Shown: positions 19,676-29,703, numbered from the stretch's first letter. The stretch is DNA of 64,000 bases from Lunatimonas lonarensis (GCF_000390185.1 NZ_AQHR01000070.1:23575-87574), one strand, 5' to 3'. A program made the numbers and translations. Notes: generated by a model not told the origin, from the letters alone.

Positions 19676-19876
19676 CGCGCATTAGTTAATGGATCAAGAG
19701 AGGAAACAATATTCAATTTCAATTAATTTCAAACGAATCCGTTTTTTTATCTATTGTGTACTAAAAGCGAAAAATCCCATAAACGAAAAACAAGCCTACT
19801 TACCCGGCCTTCCTTACGGAAAACCAAGCAAATAGACTTGATTGGCAATTATATAAAAAAATTAACAGCTTACCTT

Positions 19877-21067
19877 TTATTTCTTAACCGTTTCCTTTGA
19901 CCAAGGAGATTGATCCACATTCACTAAAGTTTCCTTCCATGCATCGTAGGCCAAAGAATCCGGTATTTCGATATCGTCAAATGTGATCAACTGTCCGGGT
20001 TCGATGGATCTCTTCAGGTAAGCCTCGCTCATCAATCCAATAGGAACATGGTTTGGATCTTCCGCAATGGATATCGCCTCGCCACGAACATCCATACTTC
20101 CAATGCCCTTGGATATCACGGAACCTGCTTCCAGCCTTCTTTTCGCAATGGTAGCTACAGAAGCATGCGGTACACTTCCGTTATCCAAGAGAATTTCATC
20201 CCGGTAGAGTAGATCGAGGATGGTACCGGGTATCTCAAAGAAACACAGATGAGTAGGTTTGTACATCAGATAATACGGACCGTCGCCAAGTTTATAGGTT
20301 TTTAGCTCTGGAGCTAAATCCTCTTGATGTGTGGCCGTAATGAACACACCTGGAGGCGATTCCCTGGAAATGATATAATCACTTATGACCTTCCCTGCCT
20401 CATCTGCTGCTTTTCCCAGGGCAAAAGCACCTTCTTGAAAATCATTGGTCTCATAACCTGTCAACCCACGCTGCAAAATGTCAACACCTAGGCCATTGGC
20501 TACCAGTGCTTGTTCTATTTGGAGCTTCGTCCCATCCGTAAAGGATGTGACGGAACTCAGGCTATAGCCCTGCTTTTGGGCCCAGTAGAGCATATCCTCC
20601 AAAGAAGGATTTTGATTCAGGAATCCTTTGATATTCCCGTAAACCAACGGCTTGAATCCCATCTGGATAATCTCCTTGTTCAAGGATGCCAAAACGCCAG
20701 GCTGATCACCATTAGCCTCTGTTATCAGACCTCGCTTAGATAACCAAGACCCAGTCAAAACCTGCGTATCTGCATCCATGGTCACTACAGGAACACCATA
20801 GGTAAAAGCTCTATTTATCACTTTGGTTGAGTAGATGGCATCTCCCGTACTTACTACCACTACATCTGATAACTCCAATACTCGATCCATGTCATTGGTC
20901 AGGTACTCCTGACTAACGCCCAAATCGCTGATAGCACCCTTTCTCCTTGTCAAGATCTTGGAGATAACCATATCTTTGCGTCTGGCAATCAACTTTGCCA
21001 AACCCCGACTAATACCTCCTGTTCCTACGATCCCTACTCTGATCAGTTTTCCGAAATTGTTTTTCAT
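19877..21067 (-). CDS. NAD(P)-binding homoserine dehydrogenase-like protein with SAF domain
   Basis: The 396-residue protein has an N-terminal Rossmann motif VGIVGTGGISRGLAKLI (residues 11-27) followed by VVVSTGDAIYSTKVINRA, as in homoserine dehydrogenase-like oxidoreductases. The C-terminal third (from about residue 300, AKRRLEAGSVISKGIG to SIEPGQLITFDDIE) is a SAF domain. This combination is found in poorly characterised dehydrogenases of sugar-acid or related catabolism, and resembles the N-terminal parts of some SAF proteins. The substrate is unknown. It stands alone beside a 432-base very AT-rich divergent region. Confidence 0.75.
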   Translation of the reverse strand: MKNNFGKLIRVGIVGTGGISRGLAKLIARRKDMVISKILTRRKGAISDLGVSQEYLTNDMDRVLELSDVVVVSTGDAIYSTKVINRAFTYGVPVVTMDADTQVLTGSWLSKRGLITEANGDQPGVLASLNKEIIQMGFKPLVYGNIKGFLNQNPSLEDMLYWAQKQGYSLSSVTSFTDGTKLQIEQALVANGLGVDILQRGLTGYETNDFQEGAFALGKAADEAGKVISDYIISRESPPGVFITATHQEDLAPELKTYKLGDGPYYLMYKPTHLCFFEIPGTILDLLYRDEILLDNGSVPHASVATIAKRRLEAGSVISKGIGSMDVRGEAISIAEDPNHVPIGLMSEAYLKRSIEPGQLITFDDIEIPDSLAYDAWKETLVNVDQSPWSKETVKK

Positions 21068-21499
21068 GGCTGTTTGCGTTTTGACTTAAAAATTATGTTT
21101 GATAAAATCACCGATGTAAAGGTAAGGAAAAAATTAATTTAAACACCAAATTTCTGTGTTCAAAATACAAAAAAAATATTTTGAAATTTATTCCGGAAAA
21201 AAGGGTTAAATATCGAATAAACTTAAAATGTAAAATAAAAAAGTATTTTTTAATTTTTTTTCGCACCAATTAAGATCCATTTATTTCATTTTTTAAAATA
21301 ATATTTTTTTTTATCTTTTACAAAAACTCCTGATTTGTAAAAACCAACAAAAATTTAATCCCTCGAAATCAGGGAAAAAACGACACTCGACGGCTCACAA
21401 ATCCAGCCTTATCTCTCCTCGACTTTTAAATTAAGTTAAAAAAAAAGTTATTCCTGAATATTTTTTTATTTTCGCTTTCCCTTATCAAATAAGACCAAC
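21068..21499. other. Very AT-rich divergent intergenic region
   Basis: These 432 bases separate the divergent SAF-domain and DUF2723 genes. They are full of A and T tracts (for example around 21170-21310 and 21430-21470), far richer in AT than the neighbouring genes. They hold the SAF-gene promoter candidate and a weaker element TATTTTCG at 21467-21474, 26 bases before the DUF2723 start. I see no ORF, RNA gene or strong hairpin. Confidence 0.6.
21117..21150 (-). promoter_or_regulatory. Candidate promoter of the SAF-domain gene
   Basis: On the minus strand TTTG (21147-21150) is followed after 22 bases by TACCTTTA (21117-21124), seven of eight to the -7 consensus. The -7 lies 50 bases before the start codon. 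Spacing is in the accepted range for Bacteroidota. Confidence 0.35.
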
Positions 21500-24475
21500 A
21501 TGCATGAATACAATAAGGTAAATAACCTTACAGGATGGGCTGTATTTTTTGTCGCTACACTTACCTATGTTTTGACGGTAGAGGAAACCGCTAGTTTTTG
21601 GGATCCGGGAGAGTTTATTGCCGTTTCCTACAAGTTACAGGTGCCTCATCCTCCGGGAGCCCCATTTTTCCTGATAATCTACCGGATGTTCAGTTTCCTT
21701 GCGTTTGGGGATGTACTGCAGGTTGCCTATTGGATGAATATCGCGAGTGCGCTGTTTTCTGGGTTTACTATTCTTTTTCTTTTTTGGACCATCACCCTAC
21801 TGGGAAGAAAGCTGTTGCAGGTTAAAAAAGGTTCGGAAACTTCGGGGCAAACGGCCATGCTCATGGGTGCCGGAATAATCGGTTCGCTGTGCTACACCTT
21901 TTCGGATTCCTTTTGGTTTTCCGCGGTAGAAGCCGAGGTATATGCCATGTCTTCGTTTTTTACTGCGATTGTCATTTGGGCATTTCTCAAATGGGATGTG
22001 ATAGAAGATCCTCAAAAAGAGAATCAATACATGGTCTTTATCGCCTACCTCGTCGGTCTTTCCATCGGCGTTCACTTGCTGAACCTGGTCACGCTACCAG
22101 CACTTGCCCTGGTGGTCTATTTTAAAAAATATCAAAAGCCAACGCTGATCGGTGGTCTCATCGCGTTCGTGCTAGGGGGTATTGCCTTGGTGATTATCAA
22201 TAATATTATCATCCCCGGACTACCAAGTGTGGCTGGATCGATGGAGATTTTCTTCGTCAATAGCCTCGGCCTGCCTTTTGGTTCAGGGATTATCTTTTTC
22301 GTGATTGTCTTTGTGGGTGCGTTGGTAGCGGCCATCATCTACTCCCTCAATCATCAAAAGGTCATCCTGAATACGGTACTGCTTTGCCTGACTTTCATCT
22401 TGATCGGATATGGGTCCTACGCGCTGATCGTAATCCGTGCCAATGCAGACCCCGTCATTAACGAAAATGACCCCCGGGATGTAATCAGCTTCGTAAGCTA
22501 CTTGAAGCGGGAGCAGTATGGCTACAGGCCGCTTCTGCATGGACAGTACTTCACGGCTGATGTGATTGATCAGAAGGAAGGTGCTCCCGTTTATGCTAAA
22601 GGAAAGGACAGATACGAAATCGTGGACTATCAGCTGGTAAGCATTTATGATCCCAGCAAGACCACCATCCTGCCCCGTATTTATTCCACCCAGGAAAGGC
22701 ATAGGCAGATCTACCGCTCCAAACTGGGCCTTCGGGAAGGTGAGGAACCCACGTTCGCGGATAATCTCTATTTCATGTTTTCCCACCAGCTGGGCCACAT
22801 GTACTGGAGGTATTTTATGTGGAATTTTTCCGGCAGAGAAAGTGATTTTTCAGATGCCCCGTACCTAAGCATCTGGAATACACTAACTACTGATTTCCCG
22901 GCCTACATCAAAGAAAATAAGGCGCATAACAACTACTTCATGCTTCCCCTGATTTTAGGGTTGATAGGTATGTTTTTTCAGGCAAGGTACGATAGTCGCT
23001 CTTTCTGGGTGACGATGATGCTCTTTTTGATGATGGGTGTCATCTTGGTTTTGTACTTGAATTCCCCACCCGTAGAGCCCCGCGAACGGGACTATATCTA
23101 CGTAGGCTCCTTTTACGCCTTTGCGATCTGGATCGGGTTCGGCGTAATGGCACTGGCCAGTCAGCTGACCCGAATAAACCGCAACGGAGTGATGGCCTCG
23201 GCGATCGCCCTGGGAATCACCCTCCCCGTACCCCTGATAATGGCAACCCAAAACTGGAATGATCACGACCGAAGTGACCGATTTTTCTCGGTCGACTCAG
23301 CCAGAAATTTCCTTGCCTCCTGTGAACCTAACGCCATCCTATTTACAGGTGGAGATAACGATACCTTCCCACTATGGTATGTGCAGGAAGTAGAGGGCTT
23401 CCGTACAGATGTGCGGGTAATCGTGTTGAGCTATTTCGATACCGATTGGTACGTAAAACAAATGGAACGGCCGGTCAACGAATCAGCCGCGCTGGAGTTT
23501 ACCCTCGAATACGAAAACTACAAGAAGGGCACCAACGATGTGTTGTATGTGGTGGAAAGAAACCTGGAATCAATTCCGTTGAAAGAATACCTAAAGCTGT
23601 TGAAAAACAACAGTGACCTTCTGAGGCTAACTTCAAACTATTCAGGCAATCTATTTACTGTTCCCTCCAGAAACCTGACGCTTAACATAGACCCGGAATC
23701 AGTTATGGAACAGGGAATCATACCGCCGCAGTTTGAGGATTTGGTCATCCCGCAATTGAATATCCGAATACGGGGGAATTACATCACCAAAGGAAGCCTG
23801 ATGCTCTTGGATCTCATCGCGACCAACGATTGGAAGCGTCCCATTTACTTCAACAATACCTCGTTGGCGACCATTGGGTTTGATCTGAGCAACCACGTGG
23901 TCATGGAAGGACTTACCTACAGGCTATTGCCTGTCCAAAAACCGGACAATCAGGATGAGTTGGTAAACACTGATTTGGCCTACCACAATGTGATGAACGA
24001 ATTTGCCTATCGCAACATGAACCGTCCGGAAAATTATTTCGACGATGAATACAGGCGCTTCACCTCCAACCACCGCAGCGTGCTCAATAGCATTACCATC
24101 GCGATGATCGACGAGGAAGATACGGTGCGTGCGGCCGAAATCATGGATTTGAGCCTTGAAAAATTCCCCCACGAAGCAATCCCCTATGATCTTGCCAGTG
24201 GGCAGTCGGTACCCCTGCTATTCGAACTCGGTAAAGACGCGCAGGCCTTGGATATTATAGAGAAGATGTCCGACAAAGCCATCCAATTGCTGGATTTCTA
24301 CGACCAAACCGGGAGGACCATGGACCGGGAGGCCAGTATTTCCGTAGAGATGCTACGCTATTTCATACCGGTACTCCGGGAAAGAGGCTACACAGACCTT
24401 TCTACACGCATCCAAAACGAGTTTGACCGGCTTTTGGGGACGCAGGGAGGAATGCCTAGAATGAATCGCCGCTAA
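21500..24475 (+). CDS. DUF2723 membrane protein (GT-C fold glycosyltransferase-like)
   Basis: The 991-residue protein has about a dozen membrane segments in its first 560 residues and a soluble C-terminal half. The first loop carries EETASFWDPGEFIAVS (residues 28-43), an acidic motif in the place where GT-C transferases such as protein O-mannosyltransferases hold catalytic Asp/Glu, followed by VPHPPGAPFF. DUF2723 proteins are common in Bacteroidota and are suspected lipid-linked sugar transferases acting on exported proteins, but this is inference from fold. The C-terminal half may be TPR-like or a partner-binding module. It is a single gene ended by a strong terminator. Confidence 0.85.
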   Translation: MHEYNKVNNLTGWAVFFVATLTYVLTVEETASFWDPGEFIAVSYKLQVPHPPGAPFFLIIYRMFSFLAFGDVLQVAYWMNIASALFSGFTILFLFWTITLLGRKLLQVKKGSETSGQTAMLMGAGIIGSLCYTFSDSFWFSAVEAEVYAMSSFFTAIVIWAFLKWDVIEDPQKENQYMVFIAYLVGLSIGVHLLNLVTLPALALVVYFKKYQKPTLIGGLIAFVLGGIALVIINNIIIPGLPSVAGSMEIFFVNSLGLPFGSGIIFFVIVFVGALVAAIIYSLNHQKVILNTVLLCLTFILIGYGSYALIVIRANADPVINENDPRDVISFVSYLKREQYGYRPLLHGQYFTADVIDQKEGAPVYAKGKDRYEIVDYQLVSIYDPSKTTILPRIYSTQERHRQIYRSKLGLREGEEPTFADNLYFMFSHQLGHMYWRYFMWNFSGRESDFSDAPYLSIWNTLTTDFPAYIKENKAHNNYFMLPLILGLIGMFFQARYDSRSFWVTMMLFLMMGVILVLYLNSPPVEPRERDYIYVGSFYAFAIWIGFGVMALASQLTRINRNGVMASAIALGITLPVPLIMATQNWNDHDRSDRFFSVDSARNFLASCEPNAILFTGGDNDTFPLWYVQEVEGFRTDVRVIVLSYFDTDWYVKQMERPVNESAALEFTLEYENYKKGTNDVLYVVERNLESIPLKEYLKLLKNNSDLLRLTSNYSGNLFTVPSRNLTLNIDPESVMEQGIIPPQFEDLVIPQLNIRIRGNYITKGSLMLLDLIATNDWKRPIYFNNTSLATIGFDLSNHVVMEGLTYRLLPVQKPDNQDELVNTDLAYHNVMNEFAYRNMNRPENYFDDEYRRFTSNHRSVLNSITIAMIDEEDTVRAAEIMDLSLEKFPHEAIPYDLASGQSVPLLFELGKDAQALDIIEKMSDKAIQLLDFYDQTGRTMDREASISVEMLRYFIPVLRERGYTDLSTRIQNEFDRLLGTQGGMPRMNRR

Positions 24476-24491
24476 GCTTTAAATATAGTAT

Positions 24492-24533
24492 GGGTTGGTA
24501 GCTTGCCCAGCAGGCTACCAACCCTTTTATTTT
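24492..24533. terminator. Strong intrinsic terminator after the DUF2723 gene
   Basis: GGGTTGGTAGC and GCTACCAACCC form a perfect 11-bp stem, followed on the plus strand by TTTTATTTT. It sits between the convergent stops of the DUF2723 gene and the methyltransferase gene (24527), whose last codons it slightly overlaps. Confidence 0.8.
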
Positions 24534-25300
24534 GTCAGGATGTAAAAGAGGTCCAGAGCTTGGCTCGGATCATCCATCAAAAGATAATCCTCGTGGCTAA
24601 TCTCTGTCACCTGATCACCCTGCGAGCGGTGCAGCCTATTTCTGTTCAAGCGGTTGAGAAATTCATAGGGTAGTCTAAGCAGGGCAGCAGGAAGCCTTCG
24701 CTGCAAACCCAAAAAATCCCAGCGCATTATTTTTTGTACGGAGGCCCGGTTGGCTTCGTGGTAGGCCATTACCTTGGCATTTCCTCCGATCCCCCTTGCG
24801 TCTACGGCAGAAAACACTGTTCCGCATAGTTGCTTCAATTCTCCAGGCGTGTATTCCCTTACGTGCCAGGGATTACGTGAGAGGCTAAAATGGATATTCG
24901 GCGTCGAAATAATAGCATTACCGCCAGGCTTCAATACCCGGTAGATTTCCTCCAAAAAATGCCGGTCATCTTGAATGTGCTCGATCACCTGAAAGCTGAC
25001 CACACAGTCAAACGTATCTGATGGCAAGGTAGACAGCGGGGGGATCACACTCTGCTCGAAGGAACAGTCCGGAAACCGCTCCCTAAGTCTGTCGATAACG
25101 TCGGGAATTTTATCAAGACCCAAATAGGAGGCTGCATTGGGGGCTAAGACCTCTACCCCTCGTCCCTCTCCACATCCAACCTCGAGAAGTTTTCCTTTTA
25201 TCCACGGCTTTGCCGCAATGTATGCCTTCAAAAGACGTTGATGGATAGGATTATCACTTACCAACTTATCGGAGGTGATTTCCGTTGTATAGGTAGCCAT
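24527..25300 (-). CDS. SAM-dependent class I methyltransferase
   Basis: The 257-residue protein has the SAM-binding motif LLEVGCGEGRGVEVLA near residue 39, followed by FDCVVSFQVIEHIQD and LKPGGNAIISTPN, the motif order of Methyltransf_11/UbiE-like enzymes. The substrate is not evident; family members of this type often modify lipids, quinones or sugars. I set the start at ATG 25300, since the candidate promoter at 25322-25329 overlaps an upstream in-frame TTG start at 25324, which makes that start impossible if the promoter is real. Confidence 0.85.
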   Translation of the reverse strand: MATYTTEITSDKLVSDNPIHQRLLKAYIAAKPWIKGKLLEVGCGEGRGVEVLAPNAASYLGLDKIPDVIDRLRERFPDCSFEQSVIPPLSTLPSDTFDCVVSFQVIEHIQDDRHFLEEIYRVLKPGGNAIISTPNIHFSLSRNPWHVREYTPGELKQLCGTVFSAVDARGIGGNAKVMAYHEANRASVQKIMRWDFLGLQRRLPAALLRLPYEFLNRLNRNRLHRSQGDQVTEISHEDYLLMDDPSQALDLFYILTK

Positions 25301-25321
25301 TGAAAATTTTGTTATTTTCGA

Positions 25322-25329
25322 CAAAAATA
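25322..25329 (-). promoter_or_regulatory. Candidate -7 promoter element of the methyltransferase gene
   Basis: TATTTTTG on the minus strand matches TAnnTTTG exactly and lies 22 bases before ATG 25300. It supports the shorter start of the gene. Confidence 0.45.
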
Positions 25330-25373
25330 AGGTTATTTTTAAAAACCCACGACAATAAACAACGAGGTTGACT

Positions 25374-26597
25374 ATGAGACAAATTATTACAGGCCTGTTT
25401 TTGGCGCTGTTTTCCTGCTCCCATGCATTCGGCCAAGCGACACTTGGAGAGATGAATCAAAACCTGAGGTACTCAAGGTATTCGAGGATTGCTCTTAAGG
25501 TCATTCCGTTAAAGACGGGCGACCGGGCATTCCGGTTGCAATTGGTGGTCGACAAAATCGAGGAGGACATGGATTTTGACAATTACCTGTTCAGCTATGC
25601 CATCGTCTCCGGATTTCAGGAAGAAATCTCCGACGATATGCTTATCGCACTCGACCGTGACGCCCTCAGCAAGGACACTAATAGGCATTTTGTTTTTGAA
25701 GATGAGGTGACTATCCCTGCCGCCCAAACCGAAGCCTTTGCGGTGTTTATGGCCAAGGACACTCGACAGGGCGACGAATACGTGTACCATATCGACCTGA
25801 TCAGCCCATTCGTTCAGGATCTGCCAAGCTATGGGGCCTATTTTGGAAACGATGTGCCCTTTGATCAATTGTACCTTAATGTCGGTGAATCGCTTCTTTT
25901 CAAAGGCTCTGGCAGTGTTAGCTTACACCACTTCTTCTATCCCCAGGAGTTTCCGGTTCCACTGCCCCCTATGGAGACCAAGCCCGCTTCCGTAGAAAAA
26001 GAAATCGACGTGGAATACAAGGGTTCTTTTCTCCTAAATGTACCTCAGCCATTTGAAGACCGGGGATACTACTTTGTACAATCCGATACCGCATCCGACA
26101 CAGGACTGTTGGTGAAGACGGCCCAAAAAGCCTTCCCCAGGGTTTCTACCTGGGAGGAAATGGTTCAAATGGTAACCTACATATCTACCAGGCGGGAACA
26201 CGAAACGCTCCTGCAGGCGGAAAACAAAAAGCTCGCACTGGATGAATACTGGATCCGCATGACCCGAAGCGAAGAAAAGGCAAGAGTACTTATCCGTGAA
26301 TATTTTCGGCAGATTGAGTTTGCAAACATTCTGTTTACAGACTTCCGAGAGGGCTGGGCAACCGATCGAGGGATGGTTTATATCATCATGGGGCCTCCGC
26401 AGGAGGTCTTCTTCCAAGCTGATCGGGAGGTTTGGAATTACCTGGCCTCGAATTCAAATTCAAAAATTACGTTTACCTTTGCGCGCGTACGCAACAATTT
26501 AAGCCCGCATTACTACACCTTGAACCGCTCCCGGGCCTATCAACCCGAGTGGTTCAGAAACATCACAGCATGGAGAAACGGAATAGTGGCTTTCTGA
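25374..26597 (+). CDS. GWxTD-domain protein, exported
   Basis: The 407-residue protein starts with a signal peptide (MRQIITGLFLALFSCSHAFGQ). The defining C-terminal motif GWATDRGMVYIIMGPPQEVF lies in the last quarter. GWxTD proteins are found across Bacteroidota and Ignavibacteria; their function is unknown but they are presumed periplasmic. ATG 25374 is chosen over a TTG six bases upstream because it gives a clean signal peptide. The 3' end overlaps rlmB by 28 bases, so the two are co-transcribed. Confidence 0.85.
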   Translation: MRQIITGLFLALFSCSHAFGQATLGEMNQNLRYSRYSRIALKVIPLKTGDRAFRLQLVVDKIEEDMDFDNYLFSYAIVSGFQEEISDDMLIALDRDALSKDTNRHFVFEDEVTIPAAQTEAFAVFMAKDTRQGDEYVYHIDLISPFVQDLPSYGAYFGNDVPFDQLYLNVGESLLFKGSGSVSLHHFFYPQEFPVPLPPMETKPASVEKEIDVEYKGSFLLNVPQPFEDRGYYFVQSDTASDTGLLVKTAQKAFPRVSTWEEMVQMVTYISTRREHETLLQAENKKLALDEYWIRMTRSEEKARVLIREYFRQIEFANILFTDFREGWATDRGMVYIIMGPPQEVFFQADREVWNYLASNSNSKITFTFARVRNNLSPHYYTLNRSRAYQPEWFRNITAWRNGIVAF

Positions 26598-27343
26598 TCA
26601 ACAAACAGGAGAGCGAAAAAGACTACATTTTTGGGATTCGGGCAGTCATGGAAAGCCTGCATGCCGGGAAGGAAATCGATAAAATCCTTATCCTAAAGGA
26701 GCAAAAGAACGAACTGACCGATGAACTGATCCAATTGGCGAAGGAGCACCGCGTGCCGATTTCCAGAGTGCCGGATGGAAAGCTTAACCGAATTACGCGC
26801 AAGAACCATCAGGGTGTCATCGCATACACTTCCGCAATCGAGTACGCATCCCTCGACAATGTGGTTGACGGGTGCTTTTCGAAAGGTGTGGCTCCTCTAA
26901 TCCTGCTGCTGGACAGGATTACCGATGTGCGGAATTTTGGTGCCATCTGTCGAACAGCGGAGGTGGCGGGGGTACATGCCGTCGTAATTCCCGAAAAAGG
27001 CAGCGCACAGATCAACTCCGATGCAATCAAAACCTCGGCAGGGGCATTGAATTTCCTGCCCGTATGTAGGGCCAAGAACCTCTACTATGCGGTAAAGGAA
27101 TTGAAGAAAATGGGGTTAAATGTAGTCAGCGTCACCGAGAAGACCGATCGAGAGATGTACCAGGCGGATTTTTCTGCTCCTACATTACTGGTCATGGGCT
27201 CTGAAGAAGACGGCATTTCACAGGATCTGATGAGCGTCAGCGATGAGTTCGTAAAAATCCCCATGCAGGGTCAGGTGGACAGCCTGAATGTGTCGGTGGC
27301 CGCAGGAGTAGTGATTTACGAGGCCTTGAGACAACGCCGGTAA
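26570..27343 (+). CDS. rlmB: 23S rRNA 2'-O-methyltransferase RlmB-type (SPOUT)
   Basis: This 257-residue SPOUT-fold enzyme would methylate the ribose of a 23S rRNA guanosine (position 2251 in E. coli). The N-terminal substrate-binding domain contains YIFGIRAVMESL, and the SpoU motifs are RITDVRNFGAICRTAEVAG, MGSEEDGIS and MQGQVDSLNVSVAAGVVIYE (the knot that binds SAM). I set the start at ATG 26570; an open frame reaches back to a TTG at 26432 inside the GWxTD gene but that extension has no family support. It is followed by rmuC after 22 bases. Confidence 0.92.
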   Translation: MEKRNSGFLINKQESEKDYIFGIRAVMESLHAGKEIDKILILKEQKNELTDELIQLAKEHRVPISRVPDGKLNRITRKNHQGVIAYTSAIEYASLDNVVDGCFSKGVAPLILLLDRITDVRNFGAICRTAEVAGVHAVVIPEKGSAQINSDAIKTSAGALNFLPVCRAKNLYYAVKELKKMGLNVVSVTEKTDREMYQADFSAPTLLVMGSEEDGISQDLMSVSDEFVKIPMQGQVDSLNVSVAAGVVIYEALRQRR

Positions 27344-27365
27344 CGCCGCTATCCGCAATCAGCGT

Positions 27366-28610
27366 ATGGAATATTTGGCCGGAGCCACTATTTTACTGAT
27401 ATCCGCGATCCTCTATTGGGCTTTCAGGATACAGGGAATTTCCCAACAACAGAAGGATCAGCTACAGCAACAGGTACAGGAGTTGCTGGTGGAGAATGCG
27501 GTAATCTGCCAAGAAAAAAAGCAACTGGAAGAAAAGCTCAGCTTCGCCCAGACCGAAGCCGCCAAGCTCAATGACAGGAATGCGCTCGTCTTTGAAAACT
27601 TGGCCAACCGTATTCTAGAGGAGAAATCCAGAAAATTTACCCTTCAGAATCAGGAAAACATCGAGCGGATCCTTCACCCGCTCGGAAAGGAACTGGAATC
27701 CTTTCGCACAAAGGTTCAGGAGACCTACGACAGGGAGTCAAAGGAGCGTTTTTCGCTGGAACAGAAGGTGAAGGAGCTCGCTGAACTAAACAGGCAAATT
27801 GGTGATGAGGCCAGAAATTTGACCAACGCGTTGAAGGGAAATGCCAAGGTTAGAGGCAACTGGGGAGAGGCCATCTTGGAGACCATACTCCAGAACTCTG
27901 GGCTTGAACCCGGTAGGCACTATCTTGTTCAGGAATTTTTGCGGGATGAGCGCGGAAACTATCTTCGTGGACCCGAAGGAAATCGCATGCAGCCGGATGT
28001 GACCATCATCTACCCCGACCAGCGAAAAGTCCTCATAGATGCAAAGGTATCCTTGCTAGCCTATGAAAAATTCTTCCACGCAGAACTTGAAACCGAACGG
28101 TCCTTGGCTCAAAGGGATCACCTGAAGGCCATCAAAAACCATATTGATGAACTTTCGGGCAAGCAGTATGAATCGTATTCCAATGTATTGGATTTCGTAA
28201 TTATGTTTGTTCCGCTGGAAGCCGCCTACATGACGGCTGTGCAGACCGACGCCCAGCTTTGGGAATATGCCTACAAAAAAAGAGTGCTTCTGATCAGCAG
28301 TAGTAATTTGATAGCCATTCTCAAAATGATCAAAGACCTCTGGGTGCGGGACGATCAGTCCAAAAATGCCATGGAGATCGCCCGACGAGGAGGCTTGTTG
28401 TACGATAAATTTTCCAGCTTTGTGGGAAATTTAGAGGAAATCGGCAAAAACCTGGACCGGTCATCGAGGGCCTACGAACAGGCCATGAACCAACTGGCCA
28501 CCGGAAAGGGAAATCTACTCAGCCAAGCCGAAAAGCTGCGCGACCTGGGCGTTTCTGCCAAAAACCCGCTTACTGCACATCTACGGGGAAAGGAAAACGA
28601 AGAGGGCTAA
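27366..28610 (+). CDS. rmuC: DNA recombination protein RmuC
   Basis: The 414-residue protein has an N-terminal membrane anchor (about residues 3-19), a long coiled coil (about 25-150) and the RmuC nuclease-like domain. NAKVRGNWGEAILETILQ and DVTIIYPDQRKVLIDAKVSL hold the PD-(D/E)xK-type residues (D and D-A-K). RmuC limits inversions at short repeats and was recently tied to nuclease-based genome defence. It is last in the GWxTD-rlmB-rmuC group and convergent with manC across 15 bases. Confidence 0.93.
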   Translation: MEYLAGATILLISAILYWAFRIQGISQQQKDQLQQQVQELLVENAVICQEKKQLEEKLSFAQTEAAKLNDRNALVFENLANRILEEKSRKFTLQNQENIERILHPLGKELESFRTKVQETYDRESKERFSLEQKVKELAELNRQIGDEARNLTNALKGNAKVRGNWGEAILETILQNSGLEPGRHYLVQEFLRDERGNYLRGPEGNRMQPDVTIIYPDQRKVLIDAKVSLLAYEKFFHAELETERSLAQRDHLKAIKNHIDELSGKQYESYSNVLDFVIMFVPLEAAYMTAVQTDAQLWEYAYKKRVLLISSSNLIAILKMIKDLWVRDDQSKNAMEIARRGGLLYDKFSSFVGNLEEIGKNLDRSSRAYEQAMNQLATGKGNLLSQAEKLRDLGVSAKNPLTAHLRGKENEEG

Positions 28611-28625
28611 CCCAGTAGCCCGTCC

Positions 28626-29693
28626 TTAGATGAACTCCGCCCCCTTATCCTTTGCCCCATTTAAAAACTCCCGAAATCGGTTCTCCTCCTCGATCTTGCA
28701 AATAAGCACCACGTTCTCGCTATCCGCAACCAGATAATCCTTCAATCCCTGAACAACCACCAAACGATTGGGCCCTGCCTTTACGAAACAGTTTTCCGCA
28801 TCAAACAACAGAGCATGCCCTTCGGCGACGTTGCTTCCATGGTTTTTGTTTTTGAACTCAAACAGGGTGCGCCAGGTACCCAAATCAGACCACCCGAAAT
28901 TCCCCGTCACCACGTATACGTCGTCTGATTTCACGAGAATACCGGCGTTGACAGAAATGTTTTTGATCAGGCTGTAGGCTTTCCTCAAAAACGCGGCCTC
29001 TTCAGGACCCTCGAAGTAGGGATCCCCTTCCTCAAACACCTCGGCCATTTCGGGCATATGCAACTCAATGGCACGGATAAAGCTTTCATTCTTCCAGATA
29101 AAAATTCCCGAATTCCACAAAAAATCTCCGCTTTCCAAAAAGGTCTGTGCGAGTGCCAGGTCTGGTTTTTCCGTGAACGTTTTCACCTTTTTGACAGGGT
29201 CGGTCGTTCCTTCCAAGTATTGGATATACCCATACCCCGTTTCAGGGCTATGTGGCTGTATGCCAACGGTTACGAGCCGATGACCGATCCTTGACGCCTG
29301 GAGAGCTACATCCAACACCCCAAAAAAAGCCGTTTCGTTAAACACCACCTGATCGGAAGGACTGACAATCACCTCTGCATCCGGATCCAGCTTTCGGATG
29401 AGGTAAGCGACAAGTCCGAGCGATGCAGCCGTGTTTCTCCGGATTGGCTCCAGCAGGATCTGTTGTTCATCCAGTTCGGGAAGCTGTTCCTTTACCAAGT
29501 TCAGGTATTTTTTAGTGGTGATTACCAAGAAGCGGTCTTTGGAAAACTTGGGGAGAAAGCGGTCATAGGTCATCTGAAGCAGGGTCCTCCCTGTTCCCAA
29601 AAGATCTAAAAATTGCTTGGGCTTACTGTGCCGACTCTCCGGCCACAGCTTGGCTCCCAATCCACCTGCAAGAATGACAATGTATGGCTGCAT
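28626..29693 (-). CDS. manC: Mannose-1-phosphate guanylyltransferase
   Basis: The 355-residue cytosolic nucleotidyltransferase makes GDP-mannose from GTP and mannose-1-phosphate for glycan synthesis. The signature AGGLGAKLWPESR followed by KPKQFLDLLG is the GTP-binding loop of this family (Lys in place of the usual Arg before LWP), and GYGYIQYLEG and EKPD mark the sugar site. The length fits the single-domain form without an isomerase half. ATG 29693 is chosen over an upstream TTG at 29711 that would overlap kdsD. It follows kdsD by 10 bases. Confidence 0.9.
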   Translation of the reverse strand: MQPYIVILAGGLGAKLWPESRHSKPKQFLDLLGTGRTLLQMTYDRFLPKFSKDRFLVITTKKYLNLVKEQLPELDEQQILLEPIRRNTAASLGLVAYLIRKLDPDAEVIVSPSDQVVFNETAFFGVLDVALQASRIGHRLVTVGIQPHSPETGYGYIQYLEGTTDPVKKVKTFTEKPDLALAQTFLESGDFLWNSGIFIWKNESFIRAIELHMPEMAEVFEEGDPYFEGPEEAAFLRKAYSLIKNISVNAGILVKSDDVYVVTGNFGWSDLGTWRTLFEFKNKNHGSNVAEGHALLFDAENCFVKAGPNRLVVVQGLKDYLVADSENVVLICKIEEENRFREFLNGAKDKGAEFI

Positions 29694-29703
29694 GGGGATT
29701 TGA

